Assembly: GCA_947574505.1 (NCBI GenBank)
Contig: CANPJW010000004.1
Coordinates: 1 to 64,000 of the forward strand
Source: an uncultured Bacteroides sp.
GTDB lineage: Bacteria; Bacteroidota; Bacteroidia; Bacteroidales; Bacteroidaceae
DNA length: 64,000 nt
Reading direction: 5' to 3'
The translations under genes were made by a program, and so were the position numbers. Position 1 is the first letter of the stretch; each line of letters starts with the position of its first letter. This document shows, piece by piece, positions 1-11,699 of the stretch. The notes beneath the pieces were generated by a model. It was not told the DNA's origin and searched no databases. It was given only the letters and a program-made list of their open reading frames with translations.

Positions 1-323
1 CCGCAAAGATATGCTGGGTTGCGATGCGTGTCAAGGCGGAAAATAGAATGGTTACGCTTTTTGATGCTTAATGCTACCAATTTCACATCGCCTCAAATGA
101 CAAGCCCTTTTTCGTAAAACAGGTGTAACTTATTATATTTGTAGAGAATATATGATTTTGTCGTTTTTTACCGGACAGCAATATTAAAATTATCCATGTA
201 TTAATATCATACAGCATGCAATTACTTTAAAAAAGAATTCTGCAAGACGGAAAATGCTACGAAGGGGGTATCCTAAAAGTAGATAGTTTTATCAATCATC
301 AAATGGATCCTATTCTGACGAAA

Positions 324-1085
324 TCAATCGGGGTTGAAATATTGCCCCTTTCCTTTTGTTCTTTTCCCATATTGCACTGCTTGCCGAGGACATACATGAT
401 AACATGCCAGGCATGAGGTACAATCTTTTCCCCACACAGGCTTCCCTTCCACAATAGTTATATTCTTCACCGGACAACTCTTCTCGCAACATTTGCATCC
501 AACACAGGCATTTGTAGCATAGAAATTTTCAGGCGACATCTGAAAACAGTTAAATAAAGGATTGATTATTCTTGTCTTGATAAAAGGAATACTCCCTTCA
601 TAACAAGAGAACACACATTCTTTCCTACTTATCAACGTATTTATCCTTTTAAGATTCGGAATACTCTCCGCCAGTTTTTTTCTTTCCAGTTCTTTATTAT
701 CCACATCAAAGCCCGGAAGCAATACATAATTATTGGGCATAGTCACAGAAAAACCGGCATGACACTCCCACCCTTTATATTTTAATGCTTTCGTCAAGAC
801 CTTCTGAGTAAGCCCGGTATCATCTCCACATGAACAGACAAAAAACAGATATTGCCCATTATATCCTTTCAGAGAAAGTTTCTGAATAAAGCGTAAAACA
901 ATCGCAGGTGGTGCCCATGAATAAATTGGAAACACAAATCCCACCTTTTCATCTTCCCGTAGACAAAACTCCGACGTTCCATCCCTTAACGCATCAGGAA
1001 TAAACACTAAATCTTCTTTTTGTACCTTGGATAGCTGATTAGCAATCCACTTAGAATTACCTGTACCAGAGAAATAAAATATCAT
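324..1085 (-). CDS. EFR1-family ferrodoxin: N-terminal flavodoxin-like domain ([15 protein letters not shown]) plus C-terminal 2x[4Fe-4S] ferredoxin domain
   Basis: ORF; FSGTGNS flavodoxin motif; two cysteine clusters [12 protein letters not shown] and [12 protein letters not shown]. Confidence 0.85.
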   Translation of the reverse strand: MIFYFSGTGNSKWIANQLSKVQKEDLVFIPDALRDGTSEFCLREDEKVGFVFPIYSWAPPAIVLRFIQKLSLKGYNGQYLFFVCSCGDDTGLTQKVLTKALKYKGWECHAGFSVTMPNNYVLLPGFDVDNKELERKKLAESIPNLKRINTLISRKECVFSCYEGSIPFIKTRIINPLFNCFQMSPENFYATNACVGCKCCEKSCPVKNITIVEGKPVWGKDCTSCLACYHVCPRQAVQYGKRTKGKGQYFNPD

Positions 1086-1207
1086 AGAAAAGTATATAAA
1101 AAAGCCGTACCGATGATGTGATGAAACTCTGATAGAACAAGATTTGAGCGCTCGTCCTCTTTGTAATCCACCGGCTTAAAGCTGTCCCGAAGGATGTGGC
1201 CCGCCAT
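1082..1207 (-). other. Short ORF/possible gene remnant (41 aa [41 protein letters not shown]) whose stop overlaps the EFR1 start (ATGA)
   Basis: Manual translation; not in the ORF track because of its length; TGA at 1084-1082 overlaps ATG at 1085-1083. Confidence 0.3.
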
Positions 1208-1386
1208 TGAAGAACGAAGCTTTCTCGGTGCATCAGATTAATTTGAAGAGTTTCCCGATCCAATCGATACGGCTAATATTTTTGTATCACAAATGTAATA
1301 AGAATCTCTGAAATTAGCAAGAAAAAAAAGTTTTTTGTTTGCCTACTAACATTTTTTTTATTCCTTTTCATCTGCCTAACAAAATA

Positions 1387-1421
1387 AAAGTGTCAGTCAC
1401 CAAGTTAGCAACTGACACTTT
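1387..1421 (-). terminator. Rho-independent terminator after rplT
   Basis: Perfect 11-bp stem aaagtgtcagt / actgacacttt followed by T-rich tract on minus strand. Confidence 0.8.
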
Positions 1422-1443
1422 GTAAATCATAAACTATTGAAAC

Positions 1444-1794
1444 TTAAGCAGCTTTTGCTTTTGCAACTACAGCTTTGAAAGCTTCCGGGTGATTCATAGC
1501 TAAATCAGCTAAAACCTTACGGTTTATTTCAATACCGGCTTTGTGCAGACCGCCCATCAATTTAGAATAAGACATTCCTTCAAGACGTGCAGCAGCATTG
1601 ATACGTTGTATCCAAAGAGCGCGGAAGTTTCTTTTCTTATTTCTACGGTCACGGAACGCGTAAGTCAAACCCTTTTCCCAAGTGTTTTTAGCTACGGTCC
1701 ATACATTCTTTCTTGCACCAAAGTAACCTCTGGTTAATTTCAAAATTTTCTTTCTTCTTGCTTTTGAAGCAACATGATTTACTGATCTTGGCAT
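1444..1794 (-). CDS. rplT: 50S ribosomal protein L20
   Basis: [37 protein letters not shown] is characteristic of L20. Confidence 0.98.
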   Translation of the reverse strand: MPRSVNHVASKARRKKILKLTRGYFGARKNVWTVAKNTWEKGLTYAFRDRRNKKRNFRALWIQRINAAARLEGMSYSKLMGGLHKAGIEINRKVLADLAMNHPEAFKAVVAKAKAA

Positions 1795-1892
1795 AGTTTT
1801 ACTTTTTTTGAATGTTAGCGCCGCTACTTCACGTAGCGAACTTCAGGCTAATGCATTCGGTTAATACTTTAATAATACTTTTACGCTTTTGA

Positions 1893-2090
1893 TTACTTCA
1901 TTGCTAAGAGTTCCTTAACCTGGCTTACATTTGTTGCATCAACAGTTGTAGAGTAGCACAAGTTTCTTTTTCTCTTTTTGGATTTCTTAGTCAAAATGTG
2001 ACTATGAAAAGCGTGCTTTCTTTTGATTTTACCTGTTCCGGTAAGGGTAAACCTTTTTTTAGAACCGGAGTTAGTCTTCATCTTTGGCAT
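1893..2090 (-). CDS. rpmI: 50S ribosomal protein L35 (start trimmed to [14 protein letters not shown])
   Basis: L35 signature; located between infC and rplT; ORF track extends 14 codons upstream. Confidence 0.95.
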   Translation of the reverse strand: MPKMKTNSGSKKRFTLTGTGKIKRKHAFHSHILTKKSKKRKRNLCYSTTVDATNVSQVKELLAMK

Positions 2091-2158
2091 CTTACTTGTT
2101 TTTAAATTATTAAATATATAATGGCAACGCACTATACCTGCGCGTTACGCATCTTTTC

Positions 2159-2758
2159 TTATTCTTCATTCGTTTCCGGCTTTTCTGCTTTCGGTACAGG
2201 AGCCGGCTTCGGAGCTGCAGGTTTCTTAGAGGCCTCTTTCTTCTTCGGAGAAAGTTGGATAGTCATACGCTTTCCTTCAAGTACCGGCATTTGGTCTACT
2301 TTCGCATAGTCTTCAAGATCATTCGCAAAACGGAGCAGTAACACTTCACCTTGCTCCTTGAAAAGGATGGAGCGACCTTTAAAGAATACATAAGCCTTCA
2401 CTTTATCGCCGTCTGCCAAAAATCCCTTGGCATGCTTCAACTTAAAGTTGTAATCATGGTCGTCTGTTTGGGGGCCGAAACGGATTTCCTTCACATTAAC
2501 CTTCACCTGCTTCGCTTTCTGTTCCTTCTGGCGTTTCTTTAATTGATAAAGAAATTTAGAATAATCAATAATACGACAAACAGGGGGTTGAGCATTAGGA
2601 GAAATTTCCACTAAATCCAATTCTCTCTCTTCAGCCATTTTGAGAGCCTGAAAGATTGGATATACTTTCGGTTCAATATCATCGCTCACTATGCGAACTT
2701 CCTTGGCACGAATCTGTTCATTGATTCTGTATTGCCCTTTTAGAGTGTCATTCTTCAT
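2159..2758 (-). CDS. infC: Translation initiation factor IF-3
   Basis: [21 protein letters not shown]..., [22 protein letters not shown]; gene order infC-rpmI-rplT. Confidence 0.97.
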   Translation of the reverse strand: MKNDTLKGQYRINEQIRAKEVRIVSDDIEPKVYPIFQALKMAEERELDLVEISPNAQPPVCRIIDYSKFLYQLKKRQKEQKAKQVKVNVKEIRFGPQTDDHDYNFKLKHAKGFLADGDKVKAYVFFKGRSILFKEQGEVLLLRFANDLEDYAKVDQMPVLEGKRMTIQLSPKKKEASKKPAAPKPAPVPKAEKPETNEE

Positions 2759-2830
2759 TAAAAACGTTTACTTCCTAGTTTGATCTTTTTATTGTTATAC
2801 TAAATATTTTATTCTGAAACGGCTGCAAAG

Positions 2831-4771
2831 TTACCATTTATTTATCATATTCTGAACTTCTTCGTTCAAAATTTTAGCAAATTCTTCAAATTTCATGGTT
2901 CCTTTATCCCCTTCGCCTTGTCTACGAACAGAAACTTCTCCATTTTCAGCTTCTTTTTCACCGACAATCAGCATATAAGGAATACGTCTCATCTCATTAT
3001 CACGAATCTTACGGCCAATCTTCTCGTTACGATCATCTACAATCGCACGGATTTCGTGTATCTTCAGATACATCTTCACCTGCTCTGCATATTCATTGAA
3101 CTTCTCACTGATTGGCAGAATAACTACCTGTTCCGGTGTCAGCCACAACGGGAACTTACCGGCAGTGTGTTCAATCAGTACGGCAACAAAACGTTCCATT
3201 GATCCAAACGGAGCACGGTGAATCATTACCGGACGATGCTTCTGATTATCAGAACCCATATATTCAAGTTCAAAACGTTCCGGCAAGTTATAGTCAACTT
3301 GGATAGTACCCAGCTGCCAACGACGACCGATAGCGTCTTTCACCATAAAGTCAAGTTTAGGGCCATAAAAAGCAGCTTCTCCATACTCAATCTTAGCAGG
3401 CAAACCTTTTTCCGCACATGCCTCGATAATAGCCTGTTCAGCCTTTTCCCAATTATCATCGCTACCGATATACTTTTCACGGTTCACTTTATCACGCAAG
3501 GATATCTGTGCCTCAAAATTCTGGAAATCCATAGAACTGAACACGATAGATATGATATCCATCACACGAAGGAATTCATCTTTCACTTGTTCCGGACGGC
3601 AGAAGATATGCGCATCATCCTGTGTAAAGCTACGAACACGAGTTAAGCCGTGTAACTCACCACTTTGTTCATAACGACAAACCGTACCAAATTCTGCAAT
3701 ACGCAATGGAAGATCCTTATACGAGCGTGGGAAGTTCTTGTAAATCTCACAGTGGTGAGGACAGTTCATCGGTTTCAAGAAATACTCTTCACCCTCTTCC
3801 GGAGTATGAATAGGCTGGAATGCATCCTTACCGTATTTTGCATAGTGACCTGAAGTGACATACAGAAATTTATTACCGATTGGCGGAGTGATTACTTCCT
3901 GATAATCGTAACGCGTCTGAATACGACGCAAGAACTCTTGCAGACGCAGACGCAATGCAGTACCTTTCGGCAACCACATAGGCAGTCCTTTACCTACAGT
4001 TTCAGAGAACATAAACAACTGCATCTCCTTACCGATTTTACGGTGGTCACGCTTCTTCGCTTCTTCCAGCAACACCAGATATTCATCCAGCATTTTCTTC
4101 TTCGGGAACGTGATACCATAAATACGGGTCAGCATCTTACGATCTTCATGACCACGCCAGTAAGCACCAGCCACTGAAGTCAACTTGATAGCCTTGATCG
4201 GAGCAGTCGTCATCAAGTGAGGTCCACGACAAAGGTCTGTAAATGCACCCTGGGTATAAGTCGTAATATGTCCGTCTTCCAACTCAGAGATCAACTCACA
4301 TTTGTATGTTTCGCCACGATCGCCAAACATCTTCAAAGCATCTGTCTTTGCAATGCTTTTTCTGACTACGTTTTCTTTCTTTGCAGCCAGTTCCAACATT
4401 TTAGCTTCAATGGCAGGAAGGTCGCTTTCTTTAATCACAGCTTCACCCGGATCCACATCATAGTAGAATCCGTTCTCGATAGCCGGCCCGATACCAAACT
4501 GGATACCCGGATAAAGTTCCTGCAAAGCTTCCGCCAGCAAGTGTGCACTTGTATGCCAAAACGCATGTTTACCTGCTTCATCATCCCATTTATAAAGAAC
4601 AAAATTAGCATCTTCATTAATAGGACGTCCTAAATCATAAGTCTCACCGTTCACTCCACATGCCAGCACTTCCTGTGCCAGACGCGAACTGATACTTTCA
4701 GCAATCTGTAAACCGTTCACTCCTTCGTTATACTCACGAACGGAGCCATCGGGAAATGTTATCTTTATCAT
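2831..4771 (-). CDS. thrS: Threonyl-tRNA synthetase
   Basis: 646 aa with [14 protein letters not shown] and class II motifs; upstream of infC. Confidence 0.98.
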   Translation of the reverse strand: MIKITFPDGSVREYNEGVNGLQIAESISSRLAQEVLACGVNGETYDLGRPINEDANFVLYKWDDEAGKHAFWHTSAHLLAEALQELYPGIQFGIGPAIENGFYYDVDPGEAVIKESDLPAIEAKMLELAAKKENVVRKSIAKTDALKMFGDRGETYKCELISELEDGHITTYTQGAFTDLCRGPHLMTTAPIKAIKLTSVAGAYWRGHEDRKMLTRIYGITFPKKKMLDEYLVLLEEAKKRDHRKIGKEMQLFMFSETVGKGLPMWLPKGTALRLRLQEFLRRIQTRYDYQEVITPPIGNKFLYVTSGHYAKYGKDAFQPIHTPEEGEEYFLKPMNCPHHCEIYKNFPRSYKDLPLRIAEFGTVCRYEQSGELHGLTRVRSFTQDDAHIFCRPEQVKDEFLRVMDIISIVFSSMDFQNFEAQISLRDKVNREKYIGSDDNWEKAEQAIIEACAEKGLPAKIEYGEAAFYGPKLDFMVKDAIGRRWQLGTIQVDYNLPERFELEYMGSDNQKHRPVMIHRAPFGSMERFVAVLIEHTAGKFPLWLTPEQVVILPISEKFNEYAEQVKMYLKIHEIRAIVDDRNEKIGRKIRDNEMRRIPYMLIVGEKEAENGEVSVRRQGEGDKGTMKFEEFAKILNEEVQNMINKW

Positions 4772-4853
4772 AATATGATGATGTTATATTTTCACAATTT
4801 GAACGCAAAAGTAACTAAATCTTTTGAGTTATCCATTTTTTATCAAAAAAATG

Positions 4854-6890
4854 TTATTCCGTTTGATCTGTAAAACGCTTGATTACATTATAAGCGGAAA
4901 CAATACCTAACTCACCTGCCTTACTTAAATCAGAAATACCCAATTTATTATTACCTAAGAAAATATGAGTAAGCCCTCTGTTAAAATAAGCATCCGCAAA
5001 ATCCGGATTCAGTTCAACAGCTTTGTCATAATCAGCCACAGCAGCGCGATAATCTTTCAGCATAGCAGATACATTTGCCCGATTATAATACGCATAAACA
5101 AAATCCGGTGCTAAAGTGATTACCTTATCCAAATCTTTTCTTACCACTTCATAATCTACCGCAGTAATCTCTTTGCGTTTATCACCTAAAGTCTCCGTTT
5201 CGGCAGCTTGTTCCGCTTTTTGGTATTCCAATTGTTTACAACGAATAAGAGCACGCATAAAGTATGCCGGGAAGAAATCCCCGTCCAGCAGAATCGTTTG
5301 CGTCAAATCGGAAACCGCGCTTGAGAAATCTTGCACCAGATAAAAATCAATTGCACGGGCAAAACGTTTTGAAGCACTCTTTTCATCTGCCACAATAGCC
5401 GACGTATGTGTATCAATCAAAGCAAAGTGGAATTTCACCTGTTCTTCCGTCAACGGAGCCTCCATATTCGTTATACGAAGCCGCTTCGAAAGCACCCCCG
5501 AGCTATTCAGATCCTCAATATATTTGTGGAAATTCACCGAACGCTTTACATCACTCATCTTCTCATAATAAGTTAAAGCGAACATCGGTTCCTGTTTTAT
5601 AGTTACATTCTTATCCTGCACACGTCCACGATAATCACTCGTGTAGCGTTGTTCAGCTTCAGAGTCGTCCGCAATGACTATCTTACGATAGTTATTCATA
5701 TTCTTATCCGACTTTTTACGGGTTTTTTCTCCCTCCTCGCTTTCACCTTCCTTGCCTTTATGCTGATTTTGGGCTACATCTTTATTCGCCACACCATTCT
5801 GTTTATCAATCTGAGCCTTCATGACTTTAAACTCATCCTGTTCCGCTCCTTTCTTATCACCAATCTTCCGGCGGGCTTCCGACCGCTGATAATATCCTGC
5901 CAAAAAGTTAGGGTACTGGTCGATAACAGTTGTGTAATCCTTTATTGCTCCGCGGTAATCACCCGTTTGTGCGCGAAGCAAACCACGGTTAAATACCGCC
6001 ATCATATTGTCCGGTTCCATTTTGATTACAAAATCAAAATCTTCGATTGCACGGTTGTCATCCCCTACCCGGGCACGAAGCAAACCACGGTTATAATGCC
6101 CGATAAAATTATTGGGGTCTATATCCAATGCCAAATCATAATCACTCATAGCCCCTCTCAAATTATTCTGATGAAACCGTGCTAATGCCCGATTAATATA
6201 ATTACCTGCATTTTTGGCACTTAAATGGATTGCACGGTCAAAGTCCGACTCAGCTTCCGCATATTTAGACTGCTGCAAACTCACAACCGCTCTTGCAGCC
6301 CATGCATCCGGATCATACTTATCCAAATCAAGCGCTTTATTAAAGTCAGTCAAGGCAGCAATCGTATCTTTCTGCTGCAATGAAACTTCCCCCCTCATCA
6401 GATAAGCACGGGTATAACGCGGGGCTACTGTAAGCAAGCTCTCCAAATCCTCTTTCGCCGAGCTATAATCCTTTTTCTGAATATGAGATAATGCCAGATT
6501 ATGCCACAAAGTAATATTCTCCGGGTCATAATGCAAAGCCTTCTGATAATCTTCAATAGCACCGTCAAATTTACTTTGGCGGATTCTTGCCAAACCACGT
6601 ACCTGATAGGCACCTACCACGAACGGATTCCGTTGAATAGCCGCGTCACAGTCCATCTCAGCACCTTGAAAATCTTCCAGGTTCAATTTAGCCAACGCCC
6701 TGAAAAAATAAGGCTCATACAGATAAGGCTTAGCATTAATCACCTGATTAAAGTACTGAATAGAAAGTACATAATCTTCAAAATAAAGAGCATTTCGGGC
6801 GATAGTCATCACCCGATCCGTATTTATCTGAGCGCATACCAGTGTGGGAAACAGCAATAATACTGTTAATATTCTTTTTATCATCGACAT
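4854..6890 (-). CDS. TPR-repeat protein with signal peptide
   Basis: 678 aa; many tetratricopeptide repeats (e.g. AYYNRANVSAMLKDYRAAVADYDKAVELNPDFADAYFNRG). Confidence 0.9.
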   Translation of the reverse strand: MSMIKRILTVLLLFPTLVCAQINTDRVMTIARNALYFEDYVLSIQYFNQVINAKPYLYEPYFFRALAKLNLEDFQGAEMDCDAAIQRNPFVVGAYQVRGLARIRQSKFDGAIEDYQKALHYDPENITLWHNLALSHIQKKDYSSAKEDLESLLTVAPRYTRAYLMRGEVSLQQKDTIAALTDFNKALDLDKYDPDAWAARAVVSLQQSKYAEAESDFDRAIHLSAKNAGNYINRALARFHQNNLRGAMSDYDLALDIDPNNFIGHYNRGLLRARVGDDNRAIEDFDFVIKMEPDNMMAVFNRGLLRAQTGDYRGAIKDYTTVIDQYPNFLAGYYQRSEARRKIGDKKGAEQDEFKVMKAQIDKQNGVANKDVAQNQHKGKEGESEEGEKTRKKSDKNMNNYRKIVIADDSEAEQRYTSDYRGRVQDKNVTIKQEPMFALTYYEKMSDVKRSVNFHKYIEDLNSSGVLSKRLRITNMEAPLTEEQVKFHFALIDTHTSAIVADEKSASKRFARAIDFYLVQDFSSAVSDLTQTILLDGDFFPAYFMRALIRCKQLEYQKAEQAAETETLGDKRKEITAVDYEVVRKDLDKVITLAPDFVYAYYNRANVSAMLKDYRAAVADYDKAVELNPDFADAYFNRGLTHIFLGNNKLGISDLSKAGELGIVSAYNVIKRFTDQTE

Positions 6891-6960
6891 TTTATGCTTG
6901 TAAACGAAGCAAAAATAATGCTTTTCGTTTACTTAACAGGGATATAAACGTTTTTTATCT

Positions 6961-7515
6961 TTATTTCACCTGTTTCATCTTATAAGAGCTGCGCGCTTTT
7001 CCTTTCAACATCGTATTCAGCTTCCCTCTGATCATCTGCTTACGAAGTGGAGAAATATGGTCAATGAACATTTTACCGTCCAAATGGTCAAATTCATGCT
7101 GCATGACACGAGCCAAGTAGCCTTCTACTTCCTCTTCATGCTCTACAAAATTCTCGTCCACATATTTCACACGAATTTTATCTCCTCTCTTCACAGTTTC
7201 ATGAATACCGGGAAGACTCAGACAACCCTCTTCCATGCCCACTTCCTCACCGCCTATTTCCAGGATATGAGGATTAATATAAGCCTTATTAAAATCTTTA
7301 AATTCAGGATAATCTTCCGAAAGCGGATCCAGAGTGATTGTGACAACACGGATAGGCAAGCCAATCTGTGGAGCAGCTAGTCCTACACCGTCCGCGTTCA
7401 CCATCGTTTCAAACATATTCGCTATCAACTCTTTTAAATTCGGATAATCCGGTGTTATATCCTCAGCCACCTTTCTCAGAACAGGCTGTCCATATACATA
7501 AATAGGTAAAATCAT
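6961..7515 (-). CDS. def: Peptide deformylase
   Basis: [19 protein letters not shown] and QHEFDHLDG motifs. Confidence 0.97.
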   Translation of the reverse strand: MILPIYVYGQPVLRKVAEDITPDYPNLKELIANMFETMVNADGVGLAAPQIGLPIRVVTITLDPLSEDYPEFKDFNKAYINPHILEIGGEEVGMEEGCLSLPGIHETVKRGDKIRVKYVDENFVEHEEEVEGYLARVMQHEFDHLDGKMFIDHISPLRKQMIRGKLNTMLKGKARSSYKMKQVK

Positions 7516-7561
7516 ATCTTCTATATTCTACTGATAAATTAAATTATTCTATTGTTATCTA

Positions 7562-7981
7562 CTAAATAAAACGTTTACTCTCCAAATATGTTTGTAAAAT
7601 AATCGTAGCGCTTATCTCATCTACCAGCGCCTTGTTCTGGCGGTCTTTCTTTTTCAGCCCCGCTTCCAACATTGTACGATGCGCTAAAACAGACGTAAAA
7701 CGCTCGTCCACATACTCAACAGGAATCTCCGGAAAACGTCTCTTCAGCGAACGAACAAAAGGTTCTATATTTTTCATATTCTCCGAAACCTCATTATTCA
7801 TTTGCTTAGGCAATCCGATAATAATTCGCTCTACCGGTTCTTGCGCTACATAATCACCGATAAAGTTCAGAAGTTCATGCGTAGGCACTGTTGTCAAGCC
7901 ATTTGCAATCAGTTGCATTGTATCACTAACAGCTATCCCCGTACGCTTTCTTCCATAATCTATTGCTACAATTCTGCTCAT
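7562..7981 (-). CDS. ruvX: Holliday junction resolvase RuvX/YqgF
   Basis: MSRIVAIDYGRKRTGIAVSD, VDERFTSVLA, ALVDEISATIILQTYL; trimmed start. Confidence 0.93.
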   Translation of the reverse strand: MSRIVAIDYGRKRTGIAVSDTMQLIANGLTTVPTHELLNFIGDYVAQEPVERIIIGLPKQMNNEVSENMKNIEPFVRSLKRRFPEIPVEYVDERFTSVLAHRTMLEAGLKKKDRQNKALVDEISATIILQTYLESKRFI

Positions 7982-8002
7982 GGGGCACAAAAATACAAAA
8001 AA

Positions 8003-8029
8003 AGACGTTTCCTATGAAAGGAAACGTCT
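8003..8029 (-). terminator. Rho-independent terminator after the OmpA-family gene
   Basis: 10-bp stem agacgtttcc / ggaaacgtct followed by T tract on minus strand. Confidence 0.8.
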
Positions 8030-8056
8030 CTTTTATTATAATATTTCAAATGTATA

Positions 8057-9202
8057 TTATTCTTCAACAATGGCTACACGGCTTAGTTTAGCGCTATCAT
8101 AGAACATATTGCTTACACCACCCTTGTAATCAACCTTCAATTGAGAAGCCGGCACACCAAATTCGTTAACCATCAAATCACGAACAGCTTCAGCTCTCTT
8201 CTTACTCAACTTCATGTTGTATTCAGCAGAGCCAGTACCCTTATCAGCATATCCGGTTACAGTATATACTTTACCTGAATTTTCTTTGATAGCTTTAGCC
8301 ATAGTCTCAATGTTCATATATTCTCTCTTGGCGATATTACTCTTACCGATATTGAATACAACAACCAAACGTGGGATAGCAGATACGACTTCCTTCTTAA
8401 CGATTACTTCCGGTTTCTTATTACGTGCTTCAACCAAGTCGCGTTTCAAAGATTCGTTTTCACCCTTCAAGGCATTCACTCTGTCTCTCATATCGTTCAA
8501 CTGACTCTCCGGAACCATAGGAACAGTAGGAACAGCATCCCAACCGCGTTTCTTGAATTTATAAGTAACACCTACAGTTAAACCGGCCATGCCTTCCTTG
8601 CCTGCACCACCGAAAGAATTCTTCATCAGCAATCCACGTAATTCTACATTAAGATCCCATGCCGGAGAAAGGCGGAAACGGTTAATCAAACCTGCATTCA
8701 AACCGAGGTTGTTCTCTGTCGGTTTTGTCCATGAATGTACCAATCCAACACCTACATAAGGAATAAATGAGTAAACGCGTTCCTCGTTATACCCACAGAA
8801 CATATTAGAAAGGTTGAACATCACATCACCATGGAAATTAGCAACATTCCATTTTTGTTTGTAATACCCATTAGAATAAGTGCCGCCTTTTACATAGAGA
8901 TCACCTGCTTCTGGAGATGCACCTTTGGCCTGAAGACCATTATATGCAACGCGCAATCCCAATCCCGGCGTAAACCACTTACCTACGGCAATATCAAGTG
9001 CCGGAGCAAGACGTTTTCCAAAACCAGCCTTACTGTCGTTGTCACCAAAGTACATTTGTGCACCGACGCCACCGCTAATAAACCAATTAGCGCCAAAGAG
9101 ATTTGTCTCTACTCTATAGCTCTTTGCAGCTTTTTCTTTTTCCTGAGCAGGCAGACATACTGAAGCTGCTGCTAATAAAATAAACAATAAACCCTTTTTC
9201 AT
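8057..9202 (-). CDS. OmpA-family outer membrane protein
   Basis: Signal peptide, N-terminal beta-barrel, C-terminal OmpA domain (VTGYADKGTGSAEYNMKLSKKRAEAVRDLMV). Confidence 0.93.
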   Translation of the reverse strand: MKKGLLFILLAAASVCLPAQEKEKAAKSYRVETNLFGANWFISGGVGAQMYFGDNDSKAGFGKRLAPALDIAVGKWFTPGLGLRVAYNGLQAKGASPEAGDLYVKGGTYSNGYYKQKWNVANFHGDVMFNLSNMFCGYNEERVYSFIPYVGVGLVHSWTKPTENNLGLNAGLINRFRLSPAWDLNVELRGLLMKNSFGGAGKEGMAGLTVGVTYKFKKRGWDAVPTVPMVPESQLNDMRDRVNALKGENESLKRDLVEARNKKPEVIVKKEVVSAIPRLVVVFNIGKSNIAKREYMNIETMAKAIKENSGKVYTVTGYADKGTGSAEYNMKLSKKRAEAVRDLMVNEFGVPASQLKVDYKGGVSNMFYDSAKLSRVAIVEE

Positions 9203-9455
9203 CTCAATTTATTTTAGTAAATAATATATTTCAATTGTCTTACAGGATGGCAATCAAACTGAACACCTACTCCTGACAAAGAGACAACATAGTTCATTCT
9301 TTTCTCTAAAAATTAATGCAAATATAGATATTTAATATAACACAAACAAAAAATCACGTAAATTTTCATTCATACATAGATTTTTATGGAATGATAAAAG
9401 TGTCATATAACTCCAGGAGCCTTCTGAGGGCATTTATCAGAAAAGAATCAAAAAA

Positions 9456-9495
9456 AGAAATAGCCGGCAATAAGATCATATCACCGGCTATTTCT
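9456..9495 (-). terminator. Rho-independent terminator after the PCMD-like gene
   Basis: 12-bp stem agaaatagccgg / ccggctatttct followed by T tract on minus strand. Confidence 0.8.
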
Positions 9496-9516
9496 TATAT
9501 TGGAATTATACCTTTA

Positions 9517-10488
9517 TTAATATACCAATTTTACATTATCAATCCATAGTGAATTTCCCGGCGAACCGACATAAGCCCCCCCATGACTGGATGTAAACTG
9601 AAGACACATGTGAGTCGGGACATCTTCCTCATTCCCCCAAGCCACTTCATGAATAGGCACACTTTCACCTTTACTGTTGACCGTATAACTTTCAGTAACC
9701 TGCAAACGCATCATGTGGGCTTTATATTCAGGACGACCTGTTATGTCACCATACATAATCTCATAAGAAACATTATTCTTCCAATCCGTTGAATGATAGT
9801 AATAGGTCACCATCGTACCAATACGCTTGGCATATACATTTCCCTCTGCATCTTCCCAACGCTTCTGCAAAAACAGAATAGCTGCCGGATAATCTTTTCC
9901 GGGTACATCCGTAATCTTACTGAAACCGGTAGCACGAATACGATTCTTCCGGTCAGACATCTTCACCTTGTAATCAAACTGAAGAGCAACCGGTTTTTTT
10001 GTAAACGGAATACCCGTCTGCAACATTTTCTGCGGATTTTTAGTACCTTTAATCGGTTCATGTACCGAACCGGTAAAGATAGAGCCTGCCGCCAGCACTG
10101 TAATATTAACCAATCCCAGCACTTTCACACTTTCCATGCGCGTATCCAAACGTGCACAGTAGCCATCTCCCCGCTTTTCCGGAAAAACCGAAGTATTGGT
10201 TTTCGTGATACCGGCCACTTTCGCCATCACATTTGAAGTAGCCCAAGGCGATCCGCCCATATTCTTATAAACCTGATCTCCCTTAATCACCGATATCGGT
10301 CCTATCTCATATACATTCTTAGTATTTCCGCCAATAATGCTCGACTCCTTTATCTGACGGTCTATCCATTGATCCATGTCCCCAAAAGGAACCATTTCAA
10401 CTTTATGTTGCGCCATCAAAGACAAGGAAGAAATAAATGCAACGAAACCTGTCATCAACAGGCGATGAATACTTTTCTGAATCATCAA
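9517..10488 (-). CDS. Secreted PCMD-domain (putative carbohydrate metabolism domain)-like protein
   Basis: Signal peptide; C-terminal ...TSSHGGAYVGSPGNSLWIDNVKLVY resembles PCMD proteins; 22 bp downstream of the sulfotransferase gene. Confidence 0.65.
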   Translation of the reverse strand: MMIQKSIHRLLMTGFVAFISSLSLMAQHKVEMVPFGDMDQWIDRQIKESSIIGGNTKNVYEIGPISVIKGDQVYKNMGGSPWATSNVMAKVAGITKTNTSVFPEKRGDGYCARLDTRMESVKVLGLVNITVLAAGSIFTGSVHEPIKGTKNPQKMLQTGIPFTKKPVALQFDYKVKMSDRKNRIRATGFSKITDVPGKDYPAAILFLQKRWEDAEGNVYAKRIGTMVTYYYHSTDWKNNVSYEIMYGDITGRPEYKAHMMRLQVTESYTVNSKGESVPIHEVAWGNEEDVPTHMCLQFTSSHGGAYVGSPGNSLWIDNVKLVY

Positions 10489-10510
10489 TACTTTTCCTTT
10501 CTTTTTCTTC

Positions 10511-11617
10511 TTATAATTTATAATCCCATTGTTTCAAAGCAAAATCCCAGTTCTTTTCTACCAATTGAATCGTACGGTCATCATACTTATATTTATTCTT
10601 CTTATATCCTTTCTTTCCGCCCACATATTTTTCTATATCACTACGTGCTTCGGCAAATCCCGGGATAGAAAGAGACTTATAAATAGCTTCCGTCATGCCC
10701 ATCGCATCCGCTTCGAAATCTTCAAATTTCACTTCTATCAGGTTACCTTCCGGAATAAATTTCTTATCCGATTCATACTTATGATAAAGCTTTGCATAGA
10801 TCGAAAGGATATTTTCCTCTAATTGTTCATTGCTGACATCCTGCAACTTCAACGGCTGAATCGTATTGGTAAAGAAACTGCGTGTAGATTCGAATACTGT
10901 ATACGGGTTGCGCACCAGGTAGATAAACTTAGCATTCGGGAACATCTTCACCAATTCCTTCACTCTGCCGGTGTGCGGAGGATTCTTGCTAAGGAATTGA
11001 GTACCGTGAGTATTCCACAAGGAAATCTTAATCAACTTCGTGAACACTTCTTCAAACACCTTCAATTCGGCATCCGTTATATCATCAAACAGCAGATACT
11101 TATCAGCATACTCCTGTTGATATTTCGGCAAGAACCAAAAATTATAATAAGTATAAGGCATCATATTCGACAATGCGAATTCCTCTTCCTGAGGAAGATC
11201 CACAGCCAGTTCCATATTATCTGTCGGACGCTTATCCGGCATCAGCCAACTCATATTCTTTTTGAAGAATGGTTGTCCCCACATCATCAGATGAGGAAAT
11301 ACAGTCTGATAAGTAGTGTTATACCCAAAATGCTTGTCACAAGAGAACACATTATGTACAAACGTAGTTCCGCTTCGCCAGTGTCCCAGAATGAATACCG
11401 GATCATGCTCCAACGGCTGATTAGCGAGCAGTTTCTCGTAACGTTTGTCTTGTAATGACGCCAATGGAGAAAGCAAGCGGCACACAGCCTTGGTCAATCG
11501 ATATTTCCCCTTGTAGGCTGCATCAATTTCACGACCGGCAGTAATAGCCTTGAATGTCTTCCAGTCGGCACCTACCAATGTATTAATCGGAAGTTTATTA
11601 AATTCGAGTAATCCCAC
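10511..11617 (-). CDS. PAPS-dependent sulfotransferase family protein
   Basis: PVFILGHWRSGTTFVHN (5'-PSB loop) and KFIYLVRNPYTVFESTRSFF (3'-PB motif). Confidence 0.92.
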   Translation of the reverse strand: MGLLEFNKLPINTLVGADWKTFKAITAGREIDAAYKGKYRLTKAVCRLLSPLASLQDKRYEKLLANQPLEHDPVFILGHWRSGTTFVHNVFSCDKHFGYNTTYQTVFPHLMMWGQPFFKKNMSWLMPDKRPTDNMELAVDLPQEEEFALSNMMPYTYYNFWFLPKYQQEYADKYLLFDDITDAELKVFEEVFTKLIKISLWNTHGTQFLSKNPPHTGRVKELVKMFPNAKFIYLVRNPYTVFESTRSFFTNTIQPLKLQDVSNEQLEENILSIYAKLYHKYESDKKFIPEGNLIEVKFEDFEADAMGMTEAIYKSLSIPGFAEARSDIEKYVGGKKGYKKNKYKYDDRTIQLVEKNWDFALKQWDYKL

Positions 11618-11699
11618 TTTATGAATTAAAATTTAAAACTGAAAATTAGAAATGACAGTAAAACCATCATTTCCAACTTCCAAATTATTGTTTAACAAT

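Noticed and set aside
2759-2830. Riboswitch or T-box upstream of infC or thrS
   Set aside because: Spacers are short and no recognisable T-box or L20-leader structure could be supported by eye.
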